Source of the DNA: Streptomyces aquilus
Lineage (GTDB): Bacteria; Actinomycetota; Actinomycetes; Streptomycetales; Streptomycetaceae
Direction: 5' to 3'
Length of the DNA stretch: 64,000 nt
Assembly (NCBI RefSeq): GCF_003955715.1
Contig: NZ_CP034463.1
Coordinates: forward strand, 3,906,001-3,970,000
Shown: positions 35,330 to 43,344 of the stretch, piece by piece
Numbering within the stretch: position 1 is the stretch's first letter
How the letters are laid out: each line of letters opens with the position of its first letter
Position numbers and translations under genes: made by a program
The notes under the pieces: generated by a model
Seen by the model: the letters and a program-made list of their open reading frames with translations, nothing else
Database searches by the model: none
Told to the model about the DNA's origin: nothing

Positions 35330-35522
35330 TCCCTACCCCCTAATTCCCTCACCGTCCAGGGCGGGAAGACCACCTCCATGCCCACCCCCACCCGCATCCC
35401 TCACCACCGCAGCCGTGGACAAGATCTCGGCCGCTGCCTGAGACACAGCACTTCATGACCAACGCCCCCGTGCACCACGTCCACAAGATCCGTCGCCGCC
35501 CCGCCGTACAAGGAGCACACCG

Positions 35523-36170
35523 TTGCAGCCCTTCACCCCCTCCTTCCGGCACCAGGACTGGGAATCTGGCGTTGGAGCCCTTCACCTCTACGTCCTTCCC
35601 GACCCTGCCGTCGACGCCGATCTCTTCACCCTTATCTCGGAGTGCCGTACGGTCCTGCACGACTATCCCGTCTGGCGCCTGCCCGACGACCTGGTGCACA
35701 TCACCGTCGAGATGGACGCCTACGCGCCCAGCACCGGCATCAGCACCGACGAGCGGGCTCGTCTCATCGCCGCACTGAAAGCCAGGCTGACCGGCATTGA
35801 ACCGTTCACCGTCCTATGCGGTTCCCCTATCGCCAATCGCACCGGAGCCATCCTCGACACCTATCCCGACCTGGGCCTTAGCGCGTTGCGCAACTTGGTG
35901 CGCAACGCCCTGTGGGAGGTACACGACAGGCCAGCCATCTCCGACAGCGGTGGCCGCGGGCACGCGTCACTCGGCTACGCCTACGGCAATGCCGACTCTG
36001 ACCCACTCCAGAGTGCCCTACGCAAGATCACTCCCAGTCATGCCCCGCTGACCGTGTCGCACCTTGACCTTCTCGACGTGCGCTGGACAGCCCACCCGGC
36101 ACCGGGCGACAGCGTCCGCTGGAAGATGAGCTGGGACCCCATCGCGCGCCTTCCTCTGGGAACCGCTTGA
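35523..36170 (+). CDS. 2H phosphoesterase, second copy (TTG start)
   Basis: A 215-residue protein with the paired motifs HIT (His59, Thr61, in LVHITVEMD) and HAS (His147, Ser149, in RGHASLGYAYG) of the 2H superfamily. It is of the same size and plan as the copy at 10.7 kb, but not closely similar in sequence. TTG 35523 has AAGGAG at good distance, and the protein begins naturally there. It follows the tandem Nudix gene by 190 nt on the same strand, so the order Nudix then 2H seen at 7-11 kb recurs. Confidence 0.8.
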   Translation: MQPFTPSFRHQDWESGVGALHLYVLPDPAVDADLFTLISECRTVLHDYPVWRLPDDLVHITVEMDAYAPSTGISTDERARLIAALKARLTGIEPFTVLCGSPIANRTGAILDTYPDLGLSALRNLVRNALWEVHDRPAISDSGGRGHASLGYAYGNADSDPLQSALRKITPSHAPLTVSHLDLLDVRWTAHPAPGDSVRWKMSWDPIARLPLGTA

Positions 36171-36307
36171 TTTCATCCCGCTCTCAGAACGTCAACGCCC
36201 AATGACCACAAGTTCACGCCCGCCCTGGCGAGCCCGCGGGTGGGCCTGGCCAGCCAGGTTGTCTGCAGCGGGAACGCCAGTCGGCGGCGTGGGACGGCGA
36301 GGACATG

Positions 36308-36646
36308 TCAGAAGCCCAGATCCGTATCAGGACGGCAGAATCCGCACGGTTCCACGTGGTTCTGCAGGGCCTCCACCACCTGCTCCTTACTCGCCGGATG
36401 ACAGCGCCCGCTCTTCGCCGCCGCCCAGCAGTCCCCTCGGTGCACTACGTCCACGTTCCGCCGGTTGAGCCCGTACTGGATCAGCCATTCCGGCTCCGGC
36501 GGGCGACGCTCCTCTCGCCGGAGCCGCTCATTCTCACGCCGCTCCTCGTCCGCGATCCACCTGCGCGTGCGCTCAAGATCCCGTACCTGTACTCGTTCCA
36601 GGAAGCGCAGTACATCGAGACGGGTAAGCGGAAGAGGATCGTTCAC
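36308..36646 (-). CDS. DUF6233-like protein, 112 aa
   Basis: A small protein of a family common in streptomycetes. It has a helical, Arg/Glu-rich N-terminal half (RFLERVQVRDLERTRRW), then PPEPEWLIQYGLNRR, VVHRGDCWAA and a C-terminal CGFCRPDTDLG. One Cys in the HRGDC segment plus the final CxxC pair suggests a metal site. It is the end of a much longer open frame on this strand, but only this part is protein-like. GTG 36646 is chosen because a TAGAAT -10 box ends seven bases before it, as for a leaderless mRNA. It converges on the 2H gene. Confidence 0.75.
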   Translation of the reverse strand: MNDPLPLTRLDVLRFLERVQVRDLERTRRWIADEERRENERLRREERRPPEPEWLIQYGLNRRNVDVVHRGDCWAAAKSGRCHPASKEQVVEALQNHVEPCGFCRPDTDLGF

Positions 36647-36653
36647 GTGTTCG

Positions 36654-36659
36654 ATTCTA
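36654..36659 (-). promoter_or_regulatory. -10 box TAGAAT for a leaderless gene
   Basis: On the minus strand TAGAAT is followed by seven bases and the GTG of the DUF6233-like gene. No ribosome site lies between, so transcription probably starts at or next to the start codon. Confidence 0.5.
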
Positions 36660-36802
36660 TTCGACCCGTCCGACCGGTGGCACGCGAACCAAGCCGCCAC
36701 GGGGAGACCGAGCATGGTCGTTGCCACTGGGCGTCCGACGAGGACCTCGACTTGTGCAACTCTGCCTCCGACCGTTTGTGATGGCCGGAGGAATGGGCGA
36801 CG

Positions 36803-38248
36803 ATGCCACGGGGACCTCTGTCGGCGGACTTCAAGCGCATGCGGGCCCTGACGAACGCGCACCAGCGGGGCCGGAAGTTCGAGCAGCTGCTGGAGCGGCT
36901 CTTTCAGCAGGCGCACTTCCGTGTCGACCGTGATGCGGGGATCGCGGCGCCACGGCAGACAGACCTCGTGGCCCGCTACGGCGACGTGTGGTACCTGATC
37001 GAGGCGAAGTGGCAGAACGCCCCGGCCGACGTGGACGTTTTCGACGCCGTCCTCCGGCGGTTGCAGAGGGCGGCATCGTCGCAGGTCGTCGGTGTGATCG
37101 TGAGCGTGTCGGGGTTCACGGACACTGTGATCGAGGAGGCGGCGAAGTGCCGCGGGCAGGAGCTGGTGCTCCTTCTCGGTGAGGAGGAGCTGGCCGAGGT
37201 GCTTGCCGCGCCTGCGTGCCTGGCGGGGCTGCTGCACCGCAAGCGGGAGCACCTCGTCACCCACGGCCGCGTGCAACTGGCCGCCGGCGCCAAGCCCCGG
37301 CGGCGCAGGCGGCGCCCCTCCAGTGACCTGCCCGCTTCCGATCTCAGGCTGCTCGGCACCGACCTCGCCCCGCTCACGTACGTGGCGGGCGTCGGAGGCT
37401 TCACCGACCTGGTGTTCATCCAGGAGCTGCCGGACGTGGACTGGGTGCCAGCCGACGGGAGCGGAGTGTGTCTGGATCTGCCGATCGGCGCCTTCGACGA
37501 GAACGGGCTCGCCGACCTCCTGTATGCCCTGACGTCGCTGGGCTGGACCACCTCCCAGCCGCAGTGGGCGATCCAGCAGGCCACCCGCAACTGGCACGGC
37601 GTGGGCGCCCGCGAATTCCTCGACACGCTGCGAGCCTGGAAGGAGCGCTACGACGGCCTGGACGAGGACGATGTGCACCACACCGAAAAGGTGACCTACG
37701 TCGACACCTTCCAAGACGGAGGCTTTTACACACTGGCCGCAGACGTCGCCAGCCACCCCTCACGCATGGTCCAGCACTGCAACGTGTCGTTCCAGCTCAC
37801 CGGCATCCCGCTGGACACCCAACCGCTCCGTCACGTCTTCGAGCAGTTCGACGCCCTCGGCACCGGCTACTTCCGGCCTATGACGGCGAAGGCCGTCACG
37901 CGGGACTGGCTCCCGGAGCCACTTCCGCTGGAAGTCCTCGGCTACCTCGTCTCCCACGACCCGTTCCCATTCGACGAGTTAGATCTGGCCGAGGACGAAG
38001 CCGCTGACCTGCCCAAGCCTCCCGACGAATGGGTGATCGGAATCGTGGCCAAGAACCCCTTCCGGGATCAGGATGTGGCGTCCGCCCCGGACGGCTGGCC
38101 GGGCGAGCTCGAGTCCAGCAGCATCATCGTGTGCAGCCTGCGCAGTCACCACCCGCTGTACGAGATCCCCGACGGCTACCGCCTGTACACATGGGAGCAG
38201 GCCCGCACAACGGACGCGCGTGTCCTCCGCCCCGTCGCCGACTGGTGA
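36803..38248 (+). CDS. PD-(D/E)XK restriction-endonuclease-like protein
   Basis: A 481-residue protein. The N-terminal 130 residues are an Mrr-like nuclease domain: GRKFEQLLERLF, then QTDLV (Asp54) and IEAKW (Glu67, Lys69), which form the PD-(D/E)XK active site. The remaining 350 residues have no family I recognise and may bind substrate. No methyltransferase of a restriction system is next to it, so it may be a type IV (modification-dependent) enzyme or a defence effector. Codon 393 is TTA (37979-37981). ATG 36803 has GGAGGAATGGG upstream. Confidence 0.8.
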   Translation: MPRGPLSADFKRMRALTNAHQRGRKFEQLLERLFQQAHFRVDRDAGIAAPRQTDLVARYGDVWYLIEAKWQNAPADVDVFDAVLRRLQRAASSQVVGVIVSVSGFTDTVIEEAAKCRGQELVLLLGEEELAEVLAAPACLAGLLHRKREHLVTHGRVQLAAGAKPRRRRRRPSSDLPASDLRLLGTDLAPLTYVAGVGGFTDLVFIQELPDVDWVPADGSGVCLDLPIGAFDENGLADLLYALTSLGWTTSQPQWAIQQATRNWHGVGAREFLDTLRAWKERYDGLDEDDVHHTEKVTYVDTFQDGGFYTLAADVASHPSRMVQHCNVSFQLTGIPLDTQPLRHVFEQFDALGTGYFRPMTAKAVTRDWLPEPLPLEVLGYLVSHDPFPFDELDLAEDEAADLPKPPDEWVIGIVAKNPFRDQDVASAPDGWPGELESSSIIVCSLRSHHPLYEIPDGYRLYTWEQARTTDARVLRPVADW

Positions 38249-38593
38249 TCGATCGCGTTGACCAACCCGAGGGAGCACCACAAGACCCGGCCGGCCGGAA
38301 TGCCGTGGGGCAGGCACGGTCTCTTGTTCTCTCCCCCTGGCAGAGTCCGGATGCATCCGTCGGCGGAGGAGGCTACGGCGTGGTGCGGTTCGTTGGCCGG
38401 GTGCAGTCCAGCTGTCATGGGCAGTAGGGGCGGATCACTTCGCAGGTGGGCGAGGGTCTACGGTGGCCGTGGTGATGCGAACGTCGATACAGTTCGGCGG
38501 GGTTGTCGCGCCAACTGCGCTCAGGAGAAGGGGAATACGGGTGGAGAGCACTTTCCCGTCGCAGCTGAGTCATGTGCGGGGGCACCGGTGACG
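38249..38593 (+). other. 345-nt interval; possible 16-aa leader ORF
   Basis: No family-like protein is encoded here. GTG 38541, behind AGGAGAAGGGG, would give a 16-residue peptide ending at 38591, three bases before the next gene start, so it could couple translation of that gene. No strong promoter or terminator is visible. Confidence 0.35.
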
Positions 38594-39031
38594 ATGTCCC
38601 CGGCTCAGTGGGCAGCCGCTTTTGACTACCTCGAAGCCGTACTCCTGCAGGACGCGCCGAAAGCCGCATCAAGCGCCCGGATCCTGGCCGCGCCTGGACA
38701 GATCGCCTCCACGATCGCCGACATGGCCGACGAGCTGATTCCGGCCCTCTTGAGCCAGGCATTCCAGATCAGCGACACCATGAGCGAGGCCGAGCTCCAC
38801 ACGGCTCAGGAGACGATGGCCGACGACCGCGGAGCGCAGGCGTCAGCGCTGGTCCAAATGGCTCTGCGTGCGTGGGCCGACGACAACCCGACCGACACCG
38901 AGGCCCAGGACCTTGCCCTGGTGCTGCTGGGCTGGCTACAGCTGATGGCGGGAGCACCCCCCGGCGACCACGAACAGGCCCTGCTGATGCTCGGGGCGGC
39001 CCGGCACACCATCCAGGGAGGAACGCCGTGA
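38594..39031 (+). CDS. helical protein of unknown function, first of a paralogous pair
   Basis: A 145-residue all-helical protein. Its start (MSPAQWAAAFDYLEAVLLQDAP) lines up residue for residue with the next gene product (VDYLEAVVRQDAP), which supports ATG 38594; a GTG six bases upstream is possible. The two differ more towards their C-termini. Function unknown. The stop overlaps the next start (GTGA), so both proteins are made together. Confidence 0.65.
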   Translation: MSPAQWAAAFDYLEAVLLQDAPKAASSARILAAPGQIASTIADMADELIPALLSQAFQISDTMSEAELHTAQETMADDRGAQASALVQMALRAWADDNPTDTEAQDLALVLLGWLQLMAGAPPGDHEQALLMLGAARHTIQGGTP

Positions 39032-39444
39032 ACCGCGACGAGCTGCTTCAGTCCGTCGACTACCTGGAGGCCGTCGTCCGCCAGGACGCGCCCCGGCTGG
39101 CGCAGATCCGGGCGAGCGTGGTGCCGCCGGTCACCCCCGACTGGGTCGCGGCCGGCTTCGCCCTGCACTGGATCGCGTCCGTCGGCCAGGTCCCCGACGC
39201 CACGATGTCCGTACTCACCGATCTGCGCCGTCCCGCCCCGATCGCAGGCACACTCGACGATCGGTTGATGACGCTGTACGGCCAGACGCTGCTCCACTGG
39301 GCCCGTCACCGCGGCAACCGGGACGACGACGCCGTCGCCCGGCAGGTCCTCGGACTGATCCGCGCCACCCAGAACACCGACGATGCCGGAGTCCTCGCAC
39401 TGCTCGCCGCTATCCGCAACGTCCCGCAGGCCACGACCCCGTAA
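39028..39444 (+). CDS. helical protein of unknown function, second of a paralogous pair
   Basis: A 138-residue helical protein. GTG 39028 overlaps the previous stop and has AGGGAGGAA upstream. It shares the DYLEAV.-.QDAP N-terminus with the preceding protein and then has WVAAGFALHWIASVGQ and LYGQTLLHWARHRGN. The pair may form a heterodimer. No catalytic residue pattern is evident. Confidence 0.65.
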   Translation: MNRDELLQSVDYLEAVVRQDAPRLAQIRASVVPPVTPDWVAAGFALHWIASVGQVPDATMSVLTDLRRPAPIAGTLDDRLMTLYGQTLLHWARHRGNRDDDAVARQVLGLIRATQNTDDAGVLALLAAIRNVPQATTP

Positions 39445-39546
39445 GCCCCGGACCCGTGATGCCACAAGCACCGTCATGCGTGCTGTGGCACCGAGGCGGT
39501 TTCAGTGATCACCGGGCGGCAATGCGGTGATGTCGCCTCTCGCGGG

Positions 39547-41523
39547 TCAGGTGGTGGGAACCACAGCCCGCATGATCACGCCGAGGGTGGCCCAGTCGAC
39601 CAGCGCATCACCTGGCAGACGGGAGGAGAGCAGGTCCGCGACACGATGGACCTGCACTGCTCCTGCCGCGGCGGTGCCATCGCAAGCCTCGTGCCGGGCC
39701 TTGAGCTCCTCGCACTCGTCATCGGTCAACTCCAGGTAGCAGGTGCGGCGCTGGGCGGCAAGGAGAGCGGTCTCCGGCCGGTTGTCCAGAGAACGGAGCC
39801 GGGCCCGGTCGATGACGAGGCCAAGTTCGCGGGCCACCGCTAGCACGCCCTGGTCTTGGTGCTCTTCGCTGTTTTGGAAGGGATTAGCGAAGTCCGCGGT
39901 CGGCAGGCGCAGGGGGAACCTCGTCGGCGCGGTGATCGGCGGAGGGGCACCGAGGCTGAGGGTGTGGCGCAGGAGGACGACCTCACTGTCGGTCCATACC
40001 GGGTGCCGGCGAAAGGCGATGAGGCTGAGCACGTCGCCCCGGCCGACGACCAACTCCTCGGTGACGAGATCGTCGGGGTGCCTCACCTGTGCGGTGATCG
40101 CCCACCAGGAGGCTTCTCCGGGACGGCAGGGATCCTCGGGCGCCCAGTCGATCGTTGCGGCATCGAGCAGCCGTCCGGCCTGGCGCAGGGCATCCCGCCA
40201 TTGGTGATAGCCGAAGTTGCGTACGACGGGGAGCCGTACCTGGCGCTCCCCGCCTTGACGAGGCCGGCCGCGGTCGAGGCGCTTGAGCACGGCGGCGGCA
40301 GCATCGGCCGGAGTCGATGCCACAGGGACGGCGCGCTGCCCCGCCCACCGGCGGGTTACCTCGTCAGGCGTGGCCACCTGCAGGATCAGACGGTCACTGG
40401 CCCCTTCAAGATCAAATACCGGTGCGGGCTCGTGGAGAGCACCGGGACCGGGGACCGGTGCGCGCGTGCTGATGATCTCATCAGCCCATGCGTAGGCGTC
40501 GCGAAGCCACTGCTCCTGTTCGTCGGAGGGCATCTGGCCGTCGGGCTGGTGGGGGACGAGCACGACAAGCCGGTCCGCTTCCTGCCAGCCGTCCTTGAGC
40601 ACCGTGATCACGCTGTGCTGCCAGGACGCCTCGGGTTCTGGGCCGGCCAGCAGCACGCAGGCGCCCCAGTCCATGGGCATGGGCTGGCCTGCGTACACCA
40701 CGGTGAAGTGCCGGTCCCACTGCGGCAAGGGCATCACATCGGCCGGGGCAATGTTCGCCCTGCCGTAACGGTCATCGAAGCTGATCGTGAACGAGGCCGG
40801 CGGCTCAGAGCACGCCCGCTGCTCGTCATCGACGCTCCAGGTGACCGCGTTCAGCCGACCACTGCGCCCCTTGTGCACACCGCCGGTCACCAGCACCTCG
40901 CAGTACAGGGGTGGCGCGCCGCTGGCCGGCAGAAGCAGTCTGTCGAGGAACTGGATAAGACGCTGCACGCTGTGCTCGAACACGGTCTTGCCCGACGCCA
41001 CATAGCCGCCGTCGCGGCCCATCGCGTCATGGGCCGTGAGTTCCTCCGAGGTGAGGGTGTCCTCGAAGGGGGTGCCGTGGGGTGCCTGCAGGGCGGCCCA
41101 CCGGCGCCAGATCCGGCCTTCCAGCGGGGCGGGGGCTGCAAAAGCGCCACGGTCCCGGATGACGGCCTCGATCTCGTGAGTGAACACATCTTCCAAGTCC
41201 GGGCTGCCGGTGAAGTTTCCGTGCTCATCGACGAGGGCGTCGATCCGGATTCGGGTCGACTCTTTCCTCGCGTCCGCCACCGTGGTGGCGACGTGGTCCA
41301 GGGGGCCGGGCAGAAGGTCGGCCAGCGTCTGGCGCAACTTCTGGGTATCGCCGAGCCGGTAGCGCACGGACCACAGGGAGATGTCCTCGATCGCGGTGCC
41401 GTCCTCGCCGGCTACCAGTGCAAGGGTCAACGCGAGGACGTCCCGCTCGCTGCCATCCAGCGCGTGCTGCTGCAGGGCTCGCGCATACGCCGCTTCCCAG
41501 TGCGGTACAAGGCTGTTCGGCAT
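39547..41523 (-). CDS. large protein with a nucleoside 2-deoxyribosyltransferase-like segment
   Basis: A 658-residue cytoplasmic protein. The middle (about residues 280-360) has VYAGQPMPMDWGACVLLAGP, then LKDGWQEADRLVVLVPH and WLRDAYAWADEIIS, similar to the nucleoside 2-deoxyribosyltransferase-like fold, which handles nucleoside or NAD-type substrates. The N-terminal 250 residues and the C-terminal 250 have no family I recognise. ATG 41523 is the first possible start and is preceded by TAGGAT with a six-base gap, so the mRNA is probably leaderless. The call for the central domain is moderate only. Confidence 0.7.
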   Translation of the reverse strand: MPNSLVPHWEAAYARALQQHALDGSERDVLALTLALVAGEDGTAIEDISLWSVRYRLGDTQKLRQTLADLLPGPLDHVATTVADARKESTRIRIDALVDEHGNFTGSPDLEDVFTHEIEAVIRDRGAFAAPAPLEGRIWRRWAALQAPHGTPFEDTLTSEELTAHDAMGRDGGYVASGKTVFEHSVQRLIQFLDRLLLPASGAPPLYCEVLVTGGVHKGRSGRLNAVTWSVDDEQRACSEPPASFTISFDDRYGRANIAPADVMPLPQWDRHFTVVYAGQPMPMDWGACVLLAGPEPEASWQHSVITVLKDGWQEADRLVVLVPHQPDGQMPSDEQEQWLRDAYAWADEIISTRAPVPGPGALHEPAPVFDLEGASDRLILQVATPDEVTRRWAGQRAVPVASTPADAAAAVLKRLDRGRPRQGGERQVRLPVVRNFGYHQWRDALRQAGRLLDAATIDWAPEDPCRPGEASWWAITAQVRHPDDLVTEELVVGRGDVLSLIAFRRHPVWTDSEVVLLRHTLSLGAPPPITAPTRFPLRLPTADFANPFQNSEEHQDQGVLAVARELGLVIDRARLRSLDNRPETALLAAQRRTCYLELTDDECEELKARHEACDGTAAAGAVQVHRVADLLSSRLPGDALVDWATLGVIMRAVVPTT

Positions 41524-41529
41524 GTTGAG

Positions 41530-41535
41530 ATCCTA
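41530..41535 (-). promoter_or_regulatory. -10 box TAGGAT for a leaderless gene
   Basis: On the minus strand TAGGAT is followed by six bases (CTCAAC) and the ATG of the 658-residue protein. No ribosome site is present. Confidence 0.5.
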
Positions 41536-41719
41536 TCCAGCAGGCAACTGCCCATCCCCCTGGCTGAGATGAAGCTGCAGCCCCACGATGCCCGGGGACG
41601 GGCCCCAGCGGCCAACGCACCCTGCCGCTGAGCGGGTGCGTTTGCGGCACTGCTATAGAAGGGGACGGCCTCCATCCACCGGCTGCGCCGAATGGACCGG
41701 GGTGTGGAGTGAGTTCGCG

Positions 41720-42313
41720 TCAGTACTCGACGTCCCCGCTCACCGCGGCCATCATCGTGGACCGCACCGCCCCCAGAAAGTTCCAGGCTGGCCCCATCTC
41801 CTCCCACAACGAACGGCGAGGAGGCTCCTTCTCCCAGGCAGCAGCGATGTCGAACCGAAGCCGGGCCGCCACGTCCTTTGCTGCCGCCCCTGAGTACCGG
41901 GTGCGGTAGCCGATCTCCTGTGCGGTCGGCTCCGGCAAGGTGGTTTGCTCCCAGGCGGCCAGGACCGCGTCCGCGTGCCGCACGACTGGCTGCGCGCCCC
42001 GGACGTACAGGTCAATCAACTCGGTCATCGGTGAGTCGGCGGCCAGGCGCTCACGCCACCGGGGGAGGAAATCCTCCCGCAGCAGGGTGATCTCCTCGGC
42101 CAGGACGGCGACATTCTCCGTGTGCAGGTGCAGCGTCCACGGCTTCGCGCTCGTATCCCGTGGAAAGCCCGGGCGCTCCGCCTCCTCCAGCCTCTGAACC
42201 AGCTGGAAGAACTCCGCACCGCACTCGACTTCCTCAGCGGTGGGCCGCCATTCGTACCGGTTGAGCGAATGCGCGATCTCGCTCACCCTGCGCTGGTCGA
42301 GGGTCTGGGTCAT
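41720..42313 (-). CDS. protein of unknown function, 197 aa
   Basis: A soluble helical protein with a long amphipathic central region (EEVECGAEFFQLVQRLEEAE, ENVAVLAEEITLLRED). No known motif. ATG 42313 is used: it is preceded by TACGGT and seven bases, fitting a leaderless mRNA. The longer frame to 42400 has a low-quality extension. It is divergent from the Nudix gene at 42453 and 196 nt upstream of the 658-residue protein gene on the same strand. Confidence 0.6.
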   Translation of the reverse strand: MTQTLDQRRVSEIAHSLNRYEWRPTAEEVECGAEFFQLVQRLEEAERPGFPRDTSAKPWTLHLHTENVAVLAEEITLLREDFLPRWRERLAADSPMTELIDLYVRGAQPVVRHADAVLAAWEQTTLPEPTAQEIGYRTRYSGAAAKDVAARLRFDIAAAWEKEPPRRSLWEEMGPAWNFLGAVRSTMMAAVSGDVEY

Positions 42314-42320
42314 GGCCGCT

Positions 42321-42326
42321 ACCGTA
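42321..42326 (-). promoter_or_regulatory. -10 box TACGGT, divergent promoter
   Basis: On the minus strand TACGGT is followed by seven bases and the ATG at 42313. With TAGGGT at 42439 on the other strand it forms a compact divergent promoter region of 139 nt. Confidence 0.4.
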
Positions 42327-42438
42327 TGAGCGACGCCGTCATGCTGCCAACACCGGCCCCGGCCGCATGGATGGGCTGCAGGAGCCGACTCAGCCTCCAC
42401 AGATCACCCGACAGGTCGTGGCGGAACTGGCGGGGCAT

Positions 42439-42444
42439 TAGGGT
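42439..42444 (+). promoter_or_regulatory. -10 box TAGGGT for a leaderless gene
   Basis: TAGGGT is followed by eight bases and ATG 42453 of the Nudix gene; no ribosome site lies between. TAGGGT is a common vegetative -10 variant in streptomycetes. Confidence 0.5.
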
Positions 42445-42452
42445 CCCTGGGC

Positions 42453-43268
42453 ATGAACAGTGACGGCCGATGGCACAAGCGGGGCAGCCGGACCCTCTTC
42501 GCCGGTGGACCAAACAACCGAATCCGCCTCGCGGTGGATGACGCCGTACGGCCCGACGGCGCTACCGTCGCGTACCCGCACGTCGCCGCGCCCGATTCCG
42601 TCAGGGTTCTCGCCGTCCACCGCGGCCAGGTGGCGATGGTCACCCAGCACCACTACCTGCACGGCTCGATTACCGACCTGCCAGGGGGACTCGTCGACGA
42701 GGGCGAAGCACCTGAGGACGCCGCTCGACGTGAGCTCGCCGAGGAGGCAGGGCTACAGGCCACGTGGCTGTTTTCGCTCGGTGCGGTGGCCACTGCACGC
42801 GCCACGAGCACCGAGAAGGCCCATCTCTATCTGGCTCACGGCTGCACGCCCGGTCCCACCTCCCAGGACGCTGGTGAGTCTGTTCGGGCGCACTGGTCCT
42901 CGTGGCACGAGCTGGCCGAGCCCGACGTCACCGCGTTGCAGGCCGTCATGCCCTTTCCTCTCGGCGACGCCGCGTCGCTCGCCGCCGTGCAGCGCAACGG
43001 CGTGGCCCTACGAGCAATCGGAGGGACACTCCCGACACGCGGGGACGACCTCCTTGCCTCAGCCTGGGCGGCCTACACAGTGGCTGCACTGCGTGACCCC
43101 ATCGCTGACGATCGGCTGAGCCTCGTCTGGCTGGACCTCGCCATTGGCGGCTTCGCCGAAGGCGCAGTGATTCTGACCGAGCTGGAAGCGGCCTACGAAG
43201 GTCTAGACAACGAACAGGCATGGGAGCACGCCGCACAGCAGTTCTGGTCCCTCGCCCAAGGAGTGTGA
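42453..43268 (+). CDS. Nudix hydrolase, ADP-ribose pyrophosphatase-like
   Basis: A 271-residue protein. Residues 35-165 form a Nudix domain with a perfect box, GGLVDEGEAPEDA...RELAEEAGL (about 78-101), and a preceding strand of the ADP-ribose/NDP-sugar pyrophosphatase type (VAMVTQHHY). A helical C-terminal 100 residues (LPTRGDDLLASAWAAYTVAA onwards) are an extra, unassigned domain. Probably leaderless. This is the fifth Nudix domain in the window and the only one with a fully canonical box plus an ADPRase-like context. Confidence 0.83.
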   Translation: MNSDGRWHKRGSRTLFAGGPNNRIRLAVDDAVRPDGATVAYPHVAAPDSVRVLAVHRGQVAMVTQHHYLHGSITDLPGGLVDEGEAPEDAARRELAEEAGLQATWLFSLGAVATARATSTEKAHLYLAHGCTPGPTSQDAGESVRAHWSSWHELAEPDVTALQAVMPFPLGDAASLAAVQRNGVALRAIGGTLPTRGDDLLASAWAAYTVAALRDPIADDRLSLVWLDLAIGGFAEGAVILTELEAAYEGLDNEQAWEHAAQQFWSLAQGV

Positions 43269-43344
43269 CCGCGGCTCTCGACGGACGAGGGCGACTTCGC
43301 ATCGCCGACGGTCCCGAACGACAGCCGTGGTCTCACGCCCGTGT

